Shown piece by piece: positions 18,199 through 26,579 of a stretch of DNA of 27,685 nt. The first letter of the stretch is position 1; each line of letters begins with the position of its first letter. Under the pieces are notes generated by a model that was not told the DNA's origin, did not search any database, and saw nothing but the letters and a program-made list of their open reading frames with translations. Both the position numbers and the translations under genes were made by a program. This DNA is from Streptomyces sp. NRRL WC-3618 (GTDB lineage: Bacteria > Actinomycetota > Actinomycetes > Streptomycetales > Streptomycetaceae). The stretch is taken from assembly GCF_001280005.1 (NCBI RefSeq), contig NZ_LGDW01000005.1, positions 1 through 27,685 on the forward strand, in the 5' to 3' direction.

Positions 18199-18514
18199 CG
18201 TAAAGTTCGAAGCGGAGCCGCAAGATCCACCTGACATCCGCGCTGACGGACGCGCGTGGACACGTGTGATTGCTCACAGGCCCGCGCATTTGGTGCGCCC
18301 GGTCGATAGTTTGCGCATCCCTCACGTGTCTCATTCGGACCGGAACCCCGCTTGTTTCCCGCCATTTCGCGCCCCGAAACCCGATTCTCGATGTGACTTA
18401 CGCGACGTTGCAGGGGCCCGGACTGACCTTTCGGCCACAGGGGCGTAGCCTTGATTCCCGCTGTCCATCACCTTGTGAAGCCACCATGTGAAGCGGAAGA
18501 GGGCGGTTGCCGCC
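18199..18514 (+). other. Intergenic leader between histidine kinase and kgd
   Basis: A 316-bp stretch with lower GC than its neighbours, as is usual for Streptomyces promoter regions. Apart from the candidate promoter at 18423-18451, I see no RNA gene, terminator or riboswitch fold that I can support. Confidence 0.6.
18423..18451 (+). promoter_or_regulatory. Candidate vegetative promoter of kgd
   Basis: CTGACC at 18423-18428 and TAGCCT at 18446-18451 are separated by 17 bp, a fair match to the HrdB consensus TTGACN-N17-TAGNNT. Transcription would start near 18458, giving a leader of about 57 nt to the GTG at 18515. It is a motif match only. Confidence 0.45.
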
Positions 18515-21500
18515 GTGTCGCCACAGTCCCCCAGTAACTCATCGAGCATCTCGACCGACGAACCCGCAGGTAACCCTGCGGCTGCGTTCGGACCCAACGA
18601 GTGGCTCGTCGACGAGATCTATCAGCAGTACCTCCAGGACCCGAATTCCGTAGACCGTGCCTGGTGGGACTTCTTCGCCGACTACAAGCCCGGAGCGGCC
18701 GCCGTTCCCACGGCTACGGCGGGTACTGCGGCCGCGGGGGCCGCAGAGACCACCCCGACCCCGGCCGCCCCCGCGGCTCCCGTGACCCCGGTCGTCCCGG
18801 CGCCGGCTCCGGCGGTGGCTCCCAAGCCCGCCGCTGCCGCACCGGCCGCCGCTCCGGCCGCCAAGCCCGCAGCGGCGGCGCCCGCGCCGGCCGCCGCCAA
18901 GCCGCAGCCCGCGCCCGCGCCCCAGGCCGTGGACGGCCCGGAGTTCGTGACGCTGCGCGGCCCGTCCGCGGCCGTGGCGAAGAACATGAACGCCTCGATC
19001 GAGGTGCCCACGGCCACGTCCGTGCGCGCGGTCCCGGTGAAGCTGCTCTTCGACAACCGCATCGTCATCAACAACCACCTGAAGCGTGCCCGGGGCGGGA
19101 AGATCTCCTTCACCCACCTCATCGGCTACGCGATGGTGCAGGCCATCAAGGCCATGCCGTCGATGAACTACTCCTTCGCGGAGAAGGACGGCAAGCCGAC
19201 CCTCGTCAAGCCGGCGCACGTCAACTTCGGTCTGGCCATCGACCTGGTGAAGCCCAACGGCGACCGCCAGCTCGTCGTGGCCGGCATCAAGAAGGCCGAG
19301 ACGCTGAACTTCTTCGAGTTCTGGCAGGCCTACGAGGACATCGTCCGCCGCGCCCGCGAGGGCAAGCTGACGATGGACGACTTCACCGGCGTCACGGTCT
19401 CCCTGACCAACCCCGGCGGCCTCGGCACCGTTCACTCGGTCCCGCGCCTGATGCCCGGTCAGTCGGTCATCATGGGCGTCGGTTCCATGGACTACCCGGC
19501 CGAGTTCCAGGGCACGTCCCAGGACACCCTGAACAAGCTCGGTATCGCGAAGGTCATGACGCTCACGTCGACCTACGACCACCGGGTCATCCAGGGCGCC
19601 GCGTCCGGCGAGTTCCTGCGCGTCGTCGCCAACTACCTGCTCGGCGAGGGCGGCTTCTACGACGAGATCTTCGAAGCGCTGCGCATCCCCTACGAGCCGG
19701 TCCGCTGGCTCAAGGACATCGACGCCTCGCACGACGACGACGTCACGAAGGCCGCCCGCGTCTTCGAGCTGATCCACTCCTACCGGGTCCGCGGCCACGT
19801 CATGGCCGACACCGACCCGCTGGAGTACCGCCAGCGCAAGCACCCCGACCTGGACATCACCGAGCACGGGCTCACCCTCTGGGACCTGGAGCGCGAGTTC
19901 GCGGTCGGCGGCTTCTCCGGCAAGTCCCTGATGAAGCTGCGCGACATCCTCGGCGTGCTGCGCGACTCGTACTGCCGCACCACCGGCGTCGAGTTCATGC
20001 ACATCCAGGACCCGAAGCAGCGCAAGTGGATCCAGGACCGCATCGAGCGCCCGCACTCCAAGCCGGAGCGCGAGGAGCAGCTGCGCATCCTGCGCCGCCT
20101 GAACGCGGCGGAGGCCTTCGAGACCTTCCTGCAGACGAAGTACGTCGGCCAGAAGCGCTTCTCGCTCGAGGGCGGCGAGTCGGTCATCCCGCTCCTCGAC
20201 GCCGTCATCGACAGCGCGGCCGAGTCGCGCCTCGACGAGGTCGTCATCGGCATGGCCCACCGCGGCCGGCTGAACGTCCTGGCGAACATCGTCGGCAAGT
20301 CGTACGCCCAGATCTTCCGGGAGTTCGAGGGCAACCTCGACCCGAAGTCGATGCACGGCTCCGGCGACGTGAAGTACCACCTGGGCGCCCAGGGCGTGTT
20401 CACGGGCCTGGACGGCGAGCAGATCAACGTCTCGCTGGCCGCCAACCCGTCCCACCTGGAGACGGTCGACCCGGTCATCGAGGGCATCGCCCGCGCCAAG
20501 CAGGACATCATCAACAAGGGCGGCACGGACTTCACGGTGCTCCCGGTCGCCCTGCACGGTGACGCGGCCTTCGCGGGCCAGGGCGTGGTGGCCGAGACCC
20601 TCAACATGTCGCAGCTGCGGGGCTACCGCACCGGCGGCACGGTCCACATCGTCATCAACAACCAGGTCGGCTTCACCGCCGCCCCGGAGTCGTCGCGCTC
20701 CTCCATGTACGCCACCGACGTGGCCCGCATGATCGAGGCGCCGATCTTCCACGTGAACGGCGACGACCCCGAGGCCGTCGTCCGCGTCGCACGGCTGGCC
20801 TTCGAGTTCCGCCAGGCGTTCAACAAGGACGTCGTCATCGACCTCATCTGCTACCGCCGCCGCGGTCACAACGAGTCGGACAACCCGGCGTTCACGCAGC
20901 CCCTGATGTACGACCTGATCGACAAGAAGCGCTCGGTGCGCAAGCTCTACACCGAGTCCCTCATCGGTCGCGGCGACATCACCCTCGAAGAGGCCGAGCA
21001 GGCGCTCCAGGACTTCCAGGGCCAGCTGGAGAAGGTCTTCACGGAGGTCCGCGAGGCCATCTCCGCCCCGGCCCAGGCCCTGGCCGGCGACCCGCAGGCC
21101 GAGTTCCCGGTGGCCGTGCAGACCGCGGTCTCCCAGGAGGTCGTCAAGCGCATCGCCGAGTCCCAGGTCAACATCCCCGACCACGTCACCGTCCACCCGC
21201 GTCTGCTCCCGCAGTTGCAGCGCCGGGCGTCGATGATCGAGGACGACACGATCGACTGGGGCATGGGCGAGACGCTCGCGATCGGCTCCCTGCTCCTCGA
21301 GGGCACCCCGGTGCGCCTCTCGGGCCAGGACTCCCGACGCGGCACCTTCGGCCAGCGGCACGCGGTCCTCATCGACCGGGTCACCGGCGAGGACTTCACC
21401 CCGCTGCAGTACCTCTCGGACGACCAGGCCCGCCTCAACGTCTACGACTCGCTGCTCTCCGAGTACGCGGTCATGGGCTTCGAGTACGGCTACTCGCTGG

Positions 21501-22300
21501 CCCGCCCCGACGCGCTCGTCATGTGGGAGGCGCAGTTCGGCGACTTCGTCAACGGCGCGCAGACGGTCGTGGACGAGTACATCTCGGCGGCGGAGCAGAA
21601 GTGGGGCCAGACGTCCGGCGTCACGCTGCTGCTTCCCCACGGCTACGAGGGCCAGGGCCCGGACCACTCGTCCGCGCGCATCGAGCGGTTCCTCCAGCTG
21701 TGCGCCCAGAACAACATGACGGTCGCTCAGCCGACGCTGCCGTCGAACTACTTCCACCTCCTGCGGTGGCAGGTGCACAACCCGCACCACAAGCCGCTGG
21801 TGGTCTTCACTCCGAAGTCGATGCTGCGTCTCAAGGCCGCCGCGTCGAAGACGGAGGAGTTCACGACGGGCGCCTTCCGCCCGGTCATCGGCGACGAGTC
21901 CGCCGCCGCGGCCGACGTCCGCAAGGTCGTCTTCTGCGCCGGCAAGCTGTACTACGACCTCGAGGCCGAGCGGAAGAAGCGCGGCACCACGGACACGGCG
22001 ATCATCCGCATCGAGCGGCTGTACCCGCTCCCGGGTGCGGAACTCCAGGCGGAGATCGCCAAGTACCCGAACGCCGAGAAGTACCTGTGGGCGCAGGAGG
22101 AGCCGGCGAACCAGGGCGCGTGGCCCTTCATCGCCCTCAACCTGATCGACCACCTGGACCTCGCGGTCGGCGCGGACATCCCGCACGGCGAGCGGCTGCG
22201 GCGCATCTCGCGCCCGGCGGGCTCGTCCCCGGCGGTGGGTTCGGCGAAGCGTCACCAGGCGGAGCAGGAGCAGCTGGTGCGTGAGGTGTTCGAGGCGTAA
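18515..22300 (+). CDS. kgd: Multifunctional 2-oxoglutarate dehydrogenase E1 / E2-like subunit (Kgd/SucA type)
   Basis: A 1261-residue enzyme of the actinobacterial type. Residues 27-57 are the E1 N-terminal segment ([16 protein letters not shown]). About 60-140 is an Ala/Pro linker. About 150-380 is an E2-like succinyltransferase core with DHR at 355-357. From about 400 to the end is the thiamine-diphosphate E1 unit, including [10 protein letters not shown] and the C-terminal pyrimidine-binding and regulatory domains. It decarboxylates 2-oxoglutarate and passes the succinyl group into the dehydrogenase complex of the TCA cycle. The family is inhibited by FHA proteins (GarA/OdhI). GTG 18515 is preferred because it gives the N-terminus [10 protein letters not shown], as I recall it in Streptomyces; the frame extends to 18488. 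A strong hairpin follows. Confidence 0.96.
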   Translation: MSPQSPSNSSSISTDEPAGNPAAAFGPNEWLVDEIYQQYLQDPNSVDRAWWDFFADYKPGAAAVPTATAGTAAAGAAETTPTPAAPAAPVTPVVPAPAPAVAPKPAAAAPAAAPAAKPAAAAPAPAAAKPQPAPAPQAVDGPEFVTLRGPSAAVAKNMNASIEVPTATSVRAVPVKLLFDNRIVINNHLKRARGGKISFTHLIGYAMVQAIKAMPSMNYSFAEKDGKPTLVKPAHVNFGLAIDLVKPNGDRQLVVAGIKKAETLNFFEFWQAYEDIVRRAREGKLTMDDFTGVTVSLTNPGGLGTVHSVPRLMPGQSVIMGVGSMDYPAEFQGTSQDTLNKLGIAKVMTLTSTYDHRVIQGAASGEFLRVVANYLLGEGGFYDEIFEALRIPYEPVRWLKDIDASHDDDVTKAARVFELIHSYRVRGHVMADTDPLEYRQRKHPDLDITEHGLTLWDLEREFAVGGFSGKSLMKLRDILGVLRDSYCRTTGVEFMHIQDPKQRKWIQDRIERPHSKPEREEQLRILRRLNAAEAFETFLQTKYVGQKRFSLEGGESVIPLLDAVIDSAAESRLDEVVIGMAHRGRLNVLANIVGKSYAQIFREFEGNLDPKSMHGSGDVKYHLGAQGVFTGLDGEQINVSLAANPSHLETVDPVIEGIARAKQDIINKGGTDFTVLPVALHGDAAFAGQGVVAETLNMSQLRGYRTGGTVHIVINNQVGFTAAPESSRSSMYATDVARMIEAPIFHVNGDDPEAVVRVARLAFEFRQAFNKDVVIDLICYRRRGHNESDNPAFTQPLMYDLIDKKRSVRKLYTESLIGRGDITLEEAEQALQDFQGQLEKVFTEVREAISAPAQALAGDPQAEFPVAVQTAVSQEVVKRIAESQVNIPDHVTVHPRLLPQLQRRASMIEDDTIDWGMGETLAIGSLLLEGTPVRLSGQDSRRGTFGQRHAVLIDRVTGEDFTPLQYLSDDQARLNVYDSLLSEYAVMGFEYGYSLARPDALVMWEAQFGDFVNGAQTVVDEYISAAEQKWGQTSGVTLLLPHGYEGQGPDHSSARIERFLQLCAQNNMTVAQPTLPSNYFHLLRWQVHNPHHKPLVVFTPKSMLRLKAAASKTEEFTTGAFRPVIGDESAAAADVRKVVFCAGKLYYDLEAERKKRGTTDTAIIRIERLYPLPGAELQAEIAKYPNAEKYLWAQEEPANQGAWPFIALNLIDHLDLAVGADIPHGERLRRISRPAGSSPAVGSAKRHQAEQEQLVREVFEA

Positions 22301-22320
22301 GCCTCCGGCAGTACGACAGG

Positions 22321-22358
22321 AAGGGCCCGGCACCGGAGCGATCCGGTGCCGGGCCCTT
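22321..22358 (+). terminator. Perfect 17-bp hairpin terminator after kgd
   Basis: AAGGGCCCGGCACCGGA (22321-22337) pairs without mismatch with its complement at 22342-22358 around a GCGA tetraloop of the stable GNRA type. It lies 21 bp past the kgd stop. No U-run follows, but hairpins of this kind are standard Streptomyces terminators. It may also serve the opposite strand, since the structure is symmetric. Confidence 0.88.
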
Positions 22359-22360
22359 CG

Positions 22361-22453
22361 TCATGCGCTGCCGGGTGGGTCGTAGAAGACACCCAACTGC
22401 CTGACCCAGTCGGTGTTCTTCTCCCGCGTCCCGTTGCGGATCCACAACCGTTC
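22361..22453 (-). pseudogene. Short coding-like fragment, possible 3' end of a lost gene
   Basis: Thirty codons with strongly G/C-biased third positions end in TGA directly beside the kgd hairpin. The peptide contains TDWVRQLGVFYDPPGSA and reads like a true C-terminus. A TAG lies immediately upstream in frame, and no good start is present apart from a TTG at the third codon. It is in a different frame from the TnpB-related remnant beside it. I do not recognise the family. It may be what remains of a gene after an insertion or deletion joined it to the transposon fragment. Confidence 0.35.
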
Positions 22454-22475
22454 CTAGGGGCTGAGCGGGAGTGAG

Positions 22476-22904
22476 CCATTCGCCCTCGGTGAGCTGGGCC
22501 GCCTCCAGGTGCTGCCGGGCACGGGCCAGGCGCTTGCCGCCCCGCACGACGTGCACGATGCCGGCCTCACGGTCGGCCCGCGCGGCAGCCAGCCGGTCCT
22601 GAAGCACTGGCAGCCGCCGGGACTTCGTATGCCACTCCCGCTGGGACTGGTAACCCCCGGGCGCCTTCTTGGTCCCCTTCTGCCCGACCGGCAGGGACAG
22701 CCGGTGCTCGATGGTGCGGACGCCAGCTTCCAGGTTCCGGAGGTGCGCCAACTGACAGCGCCGGGCCAGCCCCGCCCACGCCTCCCCGGAATGCGACAGG
22801 CCGTCCCGGCAACGCGCCTTGAGATCCCTCCAAGCCAGCGACCCCAGATACGCACCCACCAGACGCAGTACCTTCTCATCGTCCGACGTCAGGTGTTTGA
22901 GGCG
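22476..22904 (-). pseudogene. Remnant of an IS605-type TnpB-related gene
   Basis: The segment matches the N-terminal part of Streptomyces IS200/IS605 TnpB-related proteins as I know them: RLKHLTSDDEKVLRLVGAYL at the start, RDGLSHSGEAWA, RRCQLAHLRNLEAG, RLSLPVGQKGTKKAPGGY, and VVRGGKRLARARQHLEAAQL near the end. The usual start codon is lost. About 30 residues between SGEAWA and LARRC appear deleted in frame, and homology ends after TEGEW at 22476. The whole RuvC-like nuclease half and zinc finger are missing, so it cannot be functional. The open frame continuing to 22137 after the break is not homologous sequence. No terminal palindromes or TnpA gene were found. Confidence 0.7.
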
Positions 22905-23346
22905 GTCCGGACGGCCACACCGGACGGCCCGGACGCGACGAACGGCGCCGCGATGCTCCTCAGCTCTCCCACCCCGTCACCCCCGCCCGACCCCCACCCG
23001 AAGAACCCGTCGGCATGGGAAACGAGCACCACCCGGGAAGGTCACGCATTCGACGAAAGAACGTCAGTTCCCAGCCAAAACCGACCCCTCTGCCGAGGCC
23101 CGCAACACGGCACAGACCCGCAGCACTCACTCCCGCCCACCAGAACGCTCTTAAACGCACTCCAACGGCACCAGCTCCAAACCCCCGAACCTGGTGAATA
23201 CAGGTGATGCCATTGCGCCCGCACGAGCACGCGCGCGGGGAGGGTCAGTGAGGTTCCGGCAGGCAGGGCCCCTGATCCGTGCGCATAACCTGAAGGGGCA
23301 CGACAACCGGACTCCGAGAGTCCCCCATCAGCCCAGGAGAACATCC
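22905..23346. other. Gene-poor spacer beside the transposon remnant
   Basis: A 442-bp stretch, C/A-rich on the plus strand and lower in GC than its surroundings, especially at 23020-23200. I see no supported gene, RNA or repeat. Open frames through it (for example rightward to 23207) have poor codon bias and no ribosome binding sites. The last part, from about 23250, should hold the promoter of the small gene at 23347. Confidence 0.6.
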
Positions 23347-23529
23347 GTGTACTTCACCGACCGAGGCATCGAAGAGCTGGAGAAGCGGCGCGGCGAGGAA
23401 GAGGTCACCTTCGAGTGGCTCGCCGAGCAGTTGCGCACGTTCGTCGACCTCAACCCCGACTTCGAAGTACCGGTGGAGCGCCTGGCGACCTGGCTGGCCC
23501 GACTGGACGACGAGGACGAGGACGAGTAG
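23347..23529 (+). CDS. Small conserved protein, DUF6104-like
   Basis: A 60-residue acidic protein. It opens with VYFTDRGIEELEKRRGEEEVT and closes with LARLDDEDEDE. I recognise it as the small Streptomyces family annotated DUF6104, whose function is unknown. The GTG at 23347 is set by AGGAGA about 6 bp upstream; the frame is open back to 23194, but that part has no coding character. The sequence predicts two amphipathic helices and no membrane segment. It stands alone, between the transposon remnant and the DUF4097 operon. Confidence 0.85.
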   Translation: MYFTDRGIEELEKRRGEEEVTFEWLAEQLRTFVDLNPDFEVPVERLATWLARLDDEDEDE

Positions 23530-23545
23530 TCCCCGAACGGGTGTC

Positions 23546-23594
23546 TTGACTTCCCGTGAGCGCGATATATCGTGAATAGCGGAAGACGCGATAT
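23546..23594 (+). promoter_or_regulatory. Promoter and candidate PadR operator of the DUF4097-padR operon
   Basis: TTGACT (23546-23551) and TATCGT (23568-23573) with a 16-bp spacer form a good -35/-10 pair. A perfect palindrome CGATATATCG (23563-23572) overlaps the -10. The octamer CGCGATAT occurs at 23561-23568 and again at 23587-23594, 26 bp apart, on the same strand. AT-rich words of this kind stand out in such GC-rich DNA. A site overlapping the -10 would repress, and the PadR protein of the same operon is the obvious candidate; that link is inference. Confidence 0.6.
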
Positions 23595-23659
23595 GGCGCG
23601 TTGCGCCCTGTCGCCCTTCCCGACTGTTCAGCCTGTCCGTTCACCAGGGGGTCCGCATC

Positions 23660-24568
23660 ATGTCCACGACGTCCGAGTGGTCCGTCAAGGAGCCCGGCAA
23701 GCTCACCTTCGACCAGCCCGTCACGGGCCTGCACGTACGCATCGTCAACGGAACGGTGAACGTGGTGGGCACCGACGACGGTTCCGCCCGCCTGGAGGTC
23801 TCCGAAATCGACGGCCCACCTCTGCTGGTGACCCAGGAGGACGGAGTCCTGACGGTGGCCTACGAGGACCTGCCCTGGAAAGGCCTCCTGAAGTGGCTGG
23901 ACCGCAAGGGCTGGCGCCGCACCGCCGTGGTGTCCCTGGCCGTCCCGGCCGACACCCGCGTCGAGGTGGGCGTGGTCGGCGCCGCCGCCGTGGTCTCGGG
24001 GGTCAACGGGCCCACGGTGGTCAAGGGCGTCACCGGCGACACGACACTCGTCGGCCTCTCCGGCCCCGTCCGCGCCGACACGGTCTCGGGCAGCCTGGAG
24101 GCCCAGGCGGTCACCGGCGACCTGCGCTTCAACTCCGTCTCCGGCGACCTCACCGTGGTCGAGGGCTCCGGGCCCTCCGTGCGCGCCGAGTCGGTGAGCG
24201 GCTCCATGATCGTCGACCTCGACCCGGAGGGCCCGACGGACGTGCAGCTGACGAACGTCTCGGGTGAGATCGCCATCCGGCTCCCGCATCCGGCGGACGC
24301 CGAGGTGGAGGCGAACACGGCGAGCGGCAAGATCTCGAACGCCTTCGACGACCTTCGCGTCCACGGCCAGTGGGGCGCCCACCGGGTCACGGGCCGCCTC
24401 GGCGCGGGCACGGGCAAGCTGCGGGCGACGACGGTCTCCGGTTCGATCGCTCTGCTCCGCCGCCCCGAGCAGGGGGACGAACCGACCGACTCCACCCCGG
24501 CTCCCGAGACCGAGAGCCGACCCGCCCCCGGGGGCGACTCCGGCCCGACGAACAAGAAGGTGCTCTGA
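23660..24568 (+). CDS. DUF4097 family beta-repeat protein
   Basis: A 302-residue protein with the repeating VSGS/VTGD strand pattern of DUF4097 from about residue 100 to 265 (for example ADTVSGSLEAQAVTGDLRFNSVSGDL), predicting a right-handed beta-helix or solenoid. The first 90 residues are a beta-rich entry domain. The C-terminus is a Pro/Glu/Asp tail. There is no signal peptide or membrane helix, so it is probably cytoplasmic. The next gene, a PadR regulator, starts 1 bp after its stop, so the two form an operon. DUF4097 next to PadR is a common pairing in actinobacteria, thought to relate to envelope stress; the biochemical role is unknown. Confidence 0.9.
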   Translation: MSTTSEWSVKEPGKLTFDQPVTGLHVRIVNGTVNVVGTDDGSARLEVSEIDGPPLLVTQEDGVLTVAYEDLPWKGLLKWLDRKGWRRTAVVSLAVPADTRVEVGVVGAAAVVSGVNGPTVVKGVTGDTTLVGLSGPVRADTVSGSLEAQAVTGDLRFNSVSGDLTVVEGSGPSVRAESVSGSMIVDLDPEGPTDVQLTNVSGEIAIRLPHPADAEVEANTASGKISNAFDDLRVHGQWGAHRVTGRLGAGTGKLRATTVSGSIALLRRPEQGDEPTDSTPAPETESRPAPGGDSGPTNKKVL

Positions 24569-24569
24569 C

Positions 24570-25664
24570 ATGCCTCCCGTCTTCGCTCACGGCCGTCTGC
24601 GCCTCTACCTGCTGAAGCTGCTGGACGAGGCACCCCGCCACGGCTACGAGGTGATCCGCCTCCTGGAGGAACGCTTCCAGGGTCTGTACGCGCCGTCGGC
24701 GGGCACCGTGTACCCCCGCCTGGCCAAGCTGGAGGCCGAGGGCCTGGTCACGCACACCACCGAGGGCGGCCGCAAGGTGTACGCCATCACGGACGCGGGC
24801 CGCGCCGAACTGGCCGACCGCAGTGGCGAACTGGCCGACCTGGAACTGGAGATCCGCGACTCGGTCGCCGAACTCGCCGCCGAGATCCGCTCCGACGTCC
24901 GGGGCGCGGCGGGGGACCTGCGCCGGGAGGTGCGCGCGGCGGCGAGCGAGGCCCGCAGAGGCCCCGGCAGCACGCGGAACGCTCCGTTCGCAGAGCACAC
25001 GGACAACGGGGAGTACGGGGACGACGCGGACGTCGGCGACAAGGAGGCGTGGCGCGCCGCGAAGGAGGAGATGCGGCGTGCCAAGCAGGAGTGGAAGGAG
25101 CAGGCCCGGCGCGCGAAGGACGAGAGCCGCCGGGCCCGCGAGGAGGCCCAGCGGGCCAGGCGCCAGGCCAAGGAGGCCCAGGACCACGCCCGCGCCCAGG
25201 CCCAGGAGGAGGTGCAGCGCATCGCCAGGCGCGTCCAGGAACAGGTCCAGGACCACTTCAGCAGGGGCGACTGGCCGACGGGAGTCCGGGAGGGTCTGAC
25301 CGAACTGGCCAAGGAGTTCGGCGAGTTCGGGAAGGACATCGGCAAGAACCTCGGGTCGGACTTCGGCTTCACGCGCCCCGGCGGCCCGACGACCTCCACC
25401 TCCACGACACGCGAACCGGAGCACCCGGAGTACACGGACACTCCCCCGGACTTCCCGGCCGGCTACGAGCCACCCTGGGCCCACGAGAAGTCCACCGGCG
25501 ACCCGGCCCGCGACCTGGACCGCCTCCTCGACCGCTTCCGCGACGACATCCGCGACACGGCCCGCGACCAGGGCGTCACGGAACCCCAACTCCACGAGAT
25601 CCGCCGCCACTTGTCAGCGGCGGCAGCCCTGACGGAGGCAGCGCTGCGGACACCGAGGGCGTAG
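24570..25664 (+). CDS. PadR family regulator with long coiled-coil extension
   Basis: A 364-residue protein, far longer than the 100-180 residues usual for PadR. Residues 1-80 are the PadR winged helix (LLKLLDEAPRHGYEVIRLL, SAGTVYPRLAKLEAEGLV, YAITDAGRAEL). About 85-130 is helical. After an acidic linker, 157-230 is one highly charged Ala/Arg/Glu/Lys/Gln helix, a probable coiled coil. The remainder is Pro/Thr-rich with a helical end. ATG 24570 lies 1 bp after the DUF4097 stop, with AAGAAGG upstream. It is a candidate autorepressor at the repeats in 23561-23594. The extension may be a sensing or oligomerisation element. Downstream, the Clp-N gene is convergent across 16 bp. Confidence 0.88.
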   Translation: MPPVFAHGRLRLYLLKLLDEAPRHGYEVIRLLEERFQGLYAPSAGTVYPRLAKLEAEGLVTHTTEGGRKVYAITDAGRAELADRSGELADLELEIRDSVAELAAEIRSDVRGAAGDLRREVRAAASEARRGPGSTRNAPFAEHTDNGEYGDDADVGDKEAWRAAKEEMRRAKQEWKEQARRAKDESRRAREEAQRARRQAKEAQDHARAQAQEEVQRIARRVQEQVQDHFSRGDWPTGVREGLTELAKEFGEFGKDIGKNLGSDFGFTRPGGPTTSTSTTREPEHPEYTDTPPDFPAGYEPPWAHEKSTGDPARDLDRLLDRFRDDIRDTARDQGVTEPQLHEIRRHLSAAAALTEAALRTPRA

Positions 25665-25680
25665 GGCAGCACCTCCCCCC

Positions 25681-26250
25681 TCAGCCGGCCTTCGCCTCCC
25701 CCTCTCCCTCGCCGTACAGCACCCGGCTCAGGGCCTCGTAGGTGACTCCCTGATCGGCGAGGACTTCCGAGGGGACGCCGGGGCGGGCGGCGAGGGCGAG
25801 GAGGAGGTGCTCGTCGCCGATACGGCGGTCACCGTGGGCCACCGCGATGCGTAGGCAACTCTCCAGCACCTCTTTGGCGTCCCGGCCGAAGGGACGACGC
25901 CCCCAGAGCCGACCCCTGTCCTGACGGTCGCCGGACATCGCGCCGACGCCGTGCACCTCCTCGACCCGGGAGACGATGTCGGACACGTCGATACCGAGCC
26001 CGGCGAGCGCGTCGGCCTCGGCCTGGGACAGACCGGCGCGGCGGCGGGCGTCGGCCAGAGCCTCCCTCACCGGCTCCTTGCGGTCGGTGAGCCCGAGGGA
26101 GGCCAGCGCGAAGGAGGCCCGACTCGCCTCACGGTCGAGCAGCGCGAGCAGCAGGTGCTCGGCGCCGACGGACCGGCTGCCGACGCGCTCCGCGTGCTCG
26201 ACGGCACCCTGCACCACAGCGCGCGCATCGCTCGTGAACCGTTCGAACAT
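25681..26250 (-). CDS. Stand-alone Clp N-domain protein
   Basis: A 189-residue protein made of the double ClpA/B/C N-domain without any AAA+ module. Repeat 1 covers about 1-75 (MFERFTSDARAVV, VGAEHLLLALLDRE). Repeat 2 covers about 118-180 (FGRDAKEVLESCLRIAV, IGDEHLLLALAAR). ATG 26250 follows GGGAGG and overlaps the stop of the HTH gene by one base (TGATG), so translation is coupled. Clp N-domains bind substrates or adaptors, and a free one could act as adaptor, decoy or stress sensor for ClpC; this is inference. The pairing with a small HTH protein is seen in many Streptomyces. Confidence 0.9.
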   Translation of the reverse strand: MFERFTSDARAVVQGAVEHAERVGSRSVGAEHLLLALLDREASRASFALASLGLTDRKEPVREALADARRRAGLSQAEADALAGLGIDVSDIVSRVEEVHGVGAMSGDRQDRGRLWGRRPFGRDAKEVLESCLRIAVAHGDRRIGDEHLLLALAARPGVPSEVLADQGVTYEALSRVLYGEGEGEAKAG

Positions 26251-26459
26251 CACTGCCTCCCGTATTTCTTGTGCACGGCCTGCCTGCTGACACCGAGTTC
26301 CGCGGCGATCTCCTGCCACGACCAGCCCTGATTGCGCGCACTGCGCACCTGCACGGCCTCCAACTGCTCGACCAGCTTCCGCAGCGCGGAGACGGCCCGC
26401 AGCCCGACCCGCGGGTCACGGTCGCCCGCGCGCTCGGCGAGATCTGTTGCTTCGGTCAT
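26250..26459 (-). CDS. Small helix-turn-helix regulator, first gene of Clp-N operon
   Basis: A 69-residue protein with one clear helix-turn-helix at about 45-66 (WSWQEIAAELGVSRQAVHKK), preceded by a helical segment that may dimerise. The ATG at 26459 lies 6 nt after a candidate -10, so the mRNA is predicted to be leaderless. Its stop overlaps the Clp-N start (TGATG). Two perfect 6-6-6 palindromes cover its promoter, a strong sign of autoregulation by this protein, possibly as a dimer on each site. Functional partnership with the Clp-N protein is suggested by the coupling. Confidence 0.9.
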   Translation of the reverse strand: MTEATDLAERAGDRDPRVGLRAVSALRKLVEQLEAVQVRSARNQGWSWQEIAAELGVSRQAVHKKYGRQ

Positions 26460-26461
26460 GA

Positions 26462-26507
26462 TGTCAACCTAGATTGACACCCTGACGCATGTCAACCCCA
26501 GTTGACA
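26462..26507 (-). promoter_or_regulatory. Twin-palindrome leaderless promoter of the HTH/Clp-N operon
   Basis: Read leftward, TTGACA (26495-26490) and TAGGTT (26471-26466) are separated by 18 bp, and the expected transcription start falls on the A of the ATG at 26459. TGTCAA-N6-TTGACA occurs twice, at 26462-26479 over the -10 and at 26490-26507 over the -35, 28 bp centre to centre (under three helical turns). The arrangement predicts tight repression. The binding protein is not shown by the sequence; the adjacent HTH protein is the best candidate. Confidence 0.82.
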
Positions 26508-26514
26508 CGCGAAC

Positions 26515-26540
26515 GGCGGACCCGGAAACCCGGGCCCGCC
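26515..26540 (-). terminator. Hairpin terminator after the dehydrogenase gene
   Basis: GGCGGACCCGG (26515-26525) pairs with CCGGGCCCGCC (26530-26540) with one mismatch around a 4-nt loop. It lies 40 bp past the dehydrogenase stop and just upstream of the HTH promoter, where it would insulate the next operon. Confidence 0.7.
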
Positions 26541-26579
26541 GCAGGGAGATGTACGTGCTGATGGTCAGGACGTACTGGT

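Noticed and set aside
18539..22333. A 1264-codon open frame on the minus strand across kgd.
   Set aside because: It mirrors kgd in the opposite strand; long antisense frames are common in very GC-rich DNA, and the translation has no recognisable domains.
22137..22475. Continuation of the transposon-related frame beyond the homology break.
   Set aside because: Residues after TEGEW show no TnpB similarity and overlap the kgd 3' end and its hairpin; this is read-through of a decayed gene.
23150..23260. Possible tRNA or attachment site in the lower-GC spacer.
   Set aside because: No cloverleaf, no T-loop GTTCRANYC motif and no direct repeat flanking the transposon remnant could be found.
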